Shown here in pieces: positions 59,701-64,000 of a stretch of DNA of 64,000 nt. The translations under genes were made by a program, and so were the position numbers. How positions within the stretch are numbered: the stretch's first letter is position 1; each line of letters starts with the position of its first letter. This stretch comes from Polytrichum commune (lineage: Eukaryota; Streptophyta; Polytrichopsida; Polytrichales; Polytrichaceae), in assembly GCA_950295325.1 (NCBI GenBank), contig OX485803.1, forward strand, positions 68,649,554-68,713,553, in the 5' to 3' direction. A model generated the notes under the pieces. That model did not search any database. It had not been told where the DNA came from and worked only from the letters and a program-made list of their open reading frames with translations.

Positions 59701-60370
59701 CCCCCCCCCCCGTGCTCCCAAAAAAATAAAAATAAAATCAAGTTGACTATTGTGTCTAGAATGGTTAACAAATTTTGAGTACATAGTCCAATCTCTATTG
59801 AATACATGTCTTTTTTGTTGTCTGTTCTTAGAACCACACCTAACCACATCCCAATCAAGTATAGGTGTCCATTCAAGATATGTAACTGAATTAGGCCCCC
59901 TTACCTTAGAATAATTAGGCCTGTAAAACCTTTCTTGGCATGAAGTAAAATTGAGTGTTGGACATTGTATGCAGGTTTTAAGGCGTGATGTGGGTATGAA
60001 GACTACTCTTCTGAAGCTTGTCACAGAGTCTGATGTTCTGTATGAGGTATAATGCTGGCATACCTTTGTGGTGCTGATTGTGGCTACATGGATCTTGCAT
60101 GTGAAATTTTTTATACATGTTAGTTGCTTGATCCTGTCCATTTAAACTCTTACCTTGTTGGATGGTAAGATACTGATGGTGTGCTTACTTGAGGTATGTG
60201 CTTAGGTCCAGAGACAGCTAGGAGTGGAGTTGCAGGGAGAGAACTTGGTGATGGAGAGCGCCTTCTCTCAACTTGGAGATTTTGATGTGCTATTGCGTTT
60301 ACCTGAAGGCTTGAAACTACCTGGTGACAAGGCAAAATTATTTCTTAAACTTTGTATTCGAAGAAAATAA
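56767..60370 (+). CDS. Organellar (probably mitochondrial) ribosomal protein bL9
   Basis: Six exons: 56767-56844, 57976-58059, 58327-58461, 58833-58952, 59975-60046, 60206-60370 (stop TAA). All junctions are phase 0, giving 217 residues. bL9 binds the large-subunit rRNA near the L1 stalk and helps keep the reading frame. The first 26 residues (MGRLQLMQRSVLYLRSAPIL) are basic, hydrophobic and free of acidic residues until the end, as in mitochondrial presequences. Then come HEVILTTPIERLGQAGQIVK and VAPGFARNCLMPNKLALP, the hallmark N-domain of bL9 (family motif GxxVxVxxGYARNxLxPxxxA). A long charged linker helix (QQELEEEKLKAIDAVLRRLA) and a shorter C-domain (QRQLGVELQGENLVMESAF) follow. The length and order fit the plant mitochondrial bL9 as remembered. 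The plastid form is a weaker alternative. In-frame non-ATG codons precede the chosen start. Confidence 0.9.
56941..57860. repeat. Tandem repeat of about 393 bp in intron 1 of the bL9 gene
   Basis: Unit 1 from 56941 and unit 2 from 57334 both begin GGAGTGTCAATATGTGGAAG (unit 1: TAGAGTG). They share TGTCCATGTGAGTC, TTCAGAGCTAGTAGA and ATACAGGAAGC in order. A third, internally deleted unit runs from about 57659 to 57860. All three carry GGGTTTAAG/GGGTTTGAG and GTTAGGGTTT strings that look like plant telomere repeat or telo-box. Confidence 0.85.
59735..59890 (-). repeat. R1 fragment in intron 5 of the bL9 gene
   Basis: Read in reverse: GGACACCTATACTTGATTGG, then AGACATGTATTCAATAGAG and CCATTCTAGACACAATAG, the same order as in the R1 head. 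It is followed at 59701-59711 by a run of C. Confidence 0.65.
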
Positions 60371-63300
60371 GAGTGGTATGTATATGTGAAGTCTATTAAT
60401 TCTTGCCATCCAGACTTCATGATGTTGAATCCCTTTACTAACAACCATTTTATCATTCCTCGATTACTTTCCACTATAGTAACTCAGTGTATCGTCAAAT
60501 ACCTTGTGGTGAAGCATCACAAGGTACCATTGCAGTGTTCCAGGTGAGAGCATTTTAAATTTCATCACCTAATCTTTTCATGTAGAAATTTTTTCCTGTT
60601 TATTTCCAATGTACAGAAAATTACTTCATGGAGAAATTAATCAACTACTGGCTGTTCAAGAAATGATTGGAGTTAAATTTGTTCAGAAACTTTAGAATGT
60701 GGGTAGTTTTGTTTGGTTCTGAACCTGCCAAATTTTGTGCATTTCACCTCATTTGAGTGGTTTTTCTCTGAAGTGACTCGTACCCGTCTATCGACTTCAC
60801 TTATAGGATTGTTTGGTTAGATTAGAGTTGTGCATGGTCTGTTTGGATATCTGAGTGCAGTGCAAATGATGGTATACACTTGATCTCTGAGAAATCAGGT
60901 AAGTTGCAATGACGAAATATTGGTAGCTGATGCACTGCACTCTTATTCCTGAGTTGTCCTAGTATTTGTTTTTTTGCTTGATGCAGCAGCATTGCCTTCT
61001 GCTCATTTCCAGTTTTAAGCTCTTTAATCTCCACCTTTGGTATCAAAATAGGTAGATTTTATATTCAGGGGCCCTGAATTAGTTTTTCATTTTGGTTTTG
61101 GATTGGTATTGAAAGGAGGAGCAGGAAGTCCAAAGTTTGGTGTCACACTGCAAATCAATCCTAATCCCAATGCTCAGTATTTCTTTGCAATGAATCTGAT
61201 AAATAATTTGTGCAAATCCTGTATAAAGTGCACACACCTTGTTTTTGGGGAATATGATATTGTTCAGATTGGAGAACAGTTTTTTGCATAGTGTAAAGGA
61301 GAGAAAGGTCATCAAATAACCTGTCAAATTGAAGTCGATGTAAGTTGTTAGTGCCTCCACTTTTTTCATTTCATGACTTTTTTGGGTCTTTTGTAATGAT
61401 GCTAACTTATGATCAGTGAGCATGACGTAGAGATGAACACAAATTGTGGCTAGGTTTAGAGATAGATAAAGGCAAAGGTGCAAGGTTGCAAGAGGACTTG
61501 ATCAGAAAGGTGATGGTGCATACAACACTGGATGCATGGCAAGACTTGCTTTAAAGGTTCATTTATCTTCAATTTAATTATAATTTGCAACCCTTCATAC
61601 ATGGTTTCCCAATGTCTGAAAACATCTCTTGCATTGTACTCTCAAGCCTATTCCAAACCTTTTATTTCTAAGACTACCACTTCTACAACTCTGAACCATT
61701 TAAACATCACTTTTTTTTATTGGTTCAAAGCAATTATTCTCATGCCTACTTTCAAGCCTTTTACAAACCCTTTCTCTACCTTCTTCCTATGCTTTGATGC
61801 AATATACATACATATATATATATATATACACATACACACACAAAGAGTACAAGGTTCTGAAAAGGTGGGAAAAACAGTGTCCTGCTCAAGGTTACATCCA
61901 TATCTTTGGAACCTCAAAAATCTTGGATTTTGACAAGAGTTTGATGCCTATGCTGGGTGTCAAGGTACAACTGATCAAATGCATGGGGGGGGGGGGGGGG
62001 GGTTGGTTGTCAATTGCACACTGGAGATGAGATGCAAGTTGTGCATTGGTACTCCAAATTTTCCGTTGGTCACAAATCTTCCAAATACGACTGAAAGCAA
62101 TACCATGTGGGGGTTCACACCAACCTGCTCGTTTTTTGAGCCAGTAGTGATTTATTTGGATGAGACAATGGCAGGCATGAATCATATGGAGGCTTATTAT
62201 CTATCTGGGTCATGGCAACCAGAGGCGTTTGATTGCAATTCTTGAGTAATTGACCAAATTTTTTCCACCAAAACTCTTAATCACCAAGTAATGACGGATG
62301 TTTGACAAGATTTCTTCTATTGAATGTCAGTAGGCAGAACATGAAGTAGAAACATGCACGGTGGTGGTGGCTATGAATATTTGAGAAATTTTAGTGTCAG
62401 CGGTGCTTTTGTCATCGTCAATAAAAAAATTCCTTCAAACCTCAGAAATTATTAGATTGGGAGTTGAAAGGCAATTAACCCCTAAGCATCTATGAGGCCT
62501 CATCTGGGGCTCTACATGTACGAAAATGTGTATTTAAGCTACAAATTTTCATTTTAACCCACTTCACTCTAACCTTCCTAATATCAAGCATGTGGGAATC
62601 AAAGTGGATTTTTAACATATATGTGTATGGCCTTATCAACTAGAATGAGTCAATTGGGCCATTATGAGACAATCCTTTTGTCACAATTGATGAGATCTTC
62701 CATATTATAATTGATTATTTGCATGGTTTTATAAACATGTGTGGGTGTATTGGAATGGTTGAGTTGTATTTTAAGAACCGTCAACGGGTATTCTCTTGTA
62801 CCAACTAGCAATCATTACGTTTCCATCACATTCCCTACATTAAATTGAGCAGACCAATTGCCTCATTTTAGTTGATAAGGCCTGTGATAATTGAGAATTA
62901 TTGTATTGTATGACATAATGGAATAACATAAATTCAGCATTATAGTAATGACAATAATCATAATGATGGCAATGTTATGTGTGCAAGTGTGTGGTTAAAA
63001 ATCTTTGGTGACTTACTTTAATGTCAAAACCCATGATATAAGGGAGGGTAATATGACAACAACGCGGGAGATTTAAAATGAGAACATCTGTTCCCTAGAG
63101 GTTTTGAGATGTAAGAGAAGGAGTGACATTAAAGAAGATGGTATTATGGAGGTTAGGGTGTATCTTCAAAATTGACCCTATCTAAAATTGAAATCAAAAT
63201 CTTCTTGTAGCACACTTTAAATCGATTGAATACCTTAGAAACATAAAGCCTGGATACCCTTGGATGCAAATACATATTTAAATGCTTACATGTGTTGCAT

Positions 63301-64000
63301 GTAAATGTCAATATCAATGTCAATGTCACACGTGAGTGTATGTTGATTTTCTTCTTGACATCAGATTATAATGTATAAATATGAAACTTAAATCTGAAAA
63401 CCTAAAAAATATGAATTTAAAAATTGGTGACGCTTGCAGTAAATAGCCCTACATTTACCACTTGATCCTTCGAGGATAACAGTTATACCACCGGCCCGGT
63501 ACTAATGTACATCACCTCTGTCCAAATATCTAAAATAGTAGTAGATGTACCATTTCCAATGTGCTACCATCTACCATTATCCTAGATACTGCACGATGGT
63601 CCTGAAGTTCATCACCATCGTTGATGTTATTGTCATTCGGTGTCCACAAAGACCGACGATATATAAATCAAAAGTCTCATGCACTTCCAAACCCAGAATT
63701 ATTCACAATCCCAGCTGAAGCTGCACAATTCAAACAGCAATATAATTTTACGTGAAGGAGAATCCGGTCTAGTGAATGCTCAGTGATGGATTGAGACTGC
63801 TCTTCTCATGCATTTCAAGCTCATGCATTTTGAGTGAGCCTCGTGTATACAGGCGCATCGTAAGAATTTACAGATAATTTTTGTGCACAAGAAATGGTAG
63901 ACAAGAAGATGCCCCGATTTGCTAATCATCCGTCGAGTGACGCGTTGCTAATGCGACCCGGCTCATCTCCACTAACAACAACATCTCGACTTCACGAATG
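60371..64000. other. Gene-less right end of the window
   Basis: Holds the 3' untranslated region of the bL9 gene and AT-rich DNA. Local features: an inverted repeat TACCTTGTG / CACAAGGTA at about 60508-60534, a TA/CA microsatellite at about 61807-61840, and a run of 18 G at 61985-62002. No coding family is recognised in any frame. Confidence 0.45.

Noticed and set aside
1-64000. CRISPR arrays, operons, riboswitches and bacterial-type terminators
   Set aside because: The DNA is eukaryotic nuclear with spliced genes; no regularly spaced short repeats of CRISPR type occur. The 80-bp array at 53.5 kb is a minisatellite without spacers.

Overview
The window is nuclear DNA of a land plant. Every gene model has spliceosomal GT-AG introns, the proteins match plant families (chloroplast-type pseudouridine synthase 6, a MADS-box factor, an SRC2-like C2 protein, an ARMC6-type armadillo protein, an organellar bL9), and the spaces between genes are filled with short inverted-repeat DNA elements. 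Moderate introns, an AT-leaning composition and the unusual MADS protein hint at a non-flowering plant (lycophyte, fern or gymnosperm), but the sequence alone does not settle this. I see no rRNA, no intact tRNA, no CRISPR array and no recognisable retroelement polyprotein.

Layout. 1-1344 (+): last three exons of a PUS6-like RNA pseudouridine synthase. 4669-10621 (+): a 14-exon gene for a roughly 668-residue helical protein that I cannot name. 11041-12135 (-): single-exon MADS-box gene. 12.6-35.5 kb: a gene-poor block of MITE-like families, many inserted into each other. 36594-38692 (+): two-exon C2-domain gene. 41.19-42.05 kb: a TATA box followed by three related long hairpins in tandem, the best candidate for an undescribed regulatory locus. 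43952-44919: a deleted PIF/Harbinger-like transposon. 45861-53347 (-): 11-exon ARMC6 homologue with an extra phase-symmetric exon. 53.5-53.8 kb: minisatellite beside its first exon. 56767-60370 (+): six-exon bL9 organellar ribosomal protein gene with a tandemly repeated intron 1. 60371-64000: no gene seen.

At least seven inverted-repeat families recur. Many have 3-bp TAA/TTA target duplications (PIF/Harbinger type) and one has an 8-bp duplication (hAT type). One nest is three deep: a hAT-like MITE inside a second MITE inside a third repeat (12592-14130). The genes show no operon-like functional link; they are an ordinary plant mix of RNA modification, organellar translation, transcription and signalling. 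Exon boundaries were set by reading phase, splice consensus and remembered family sequence, not by transcript data.
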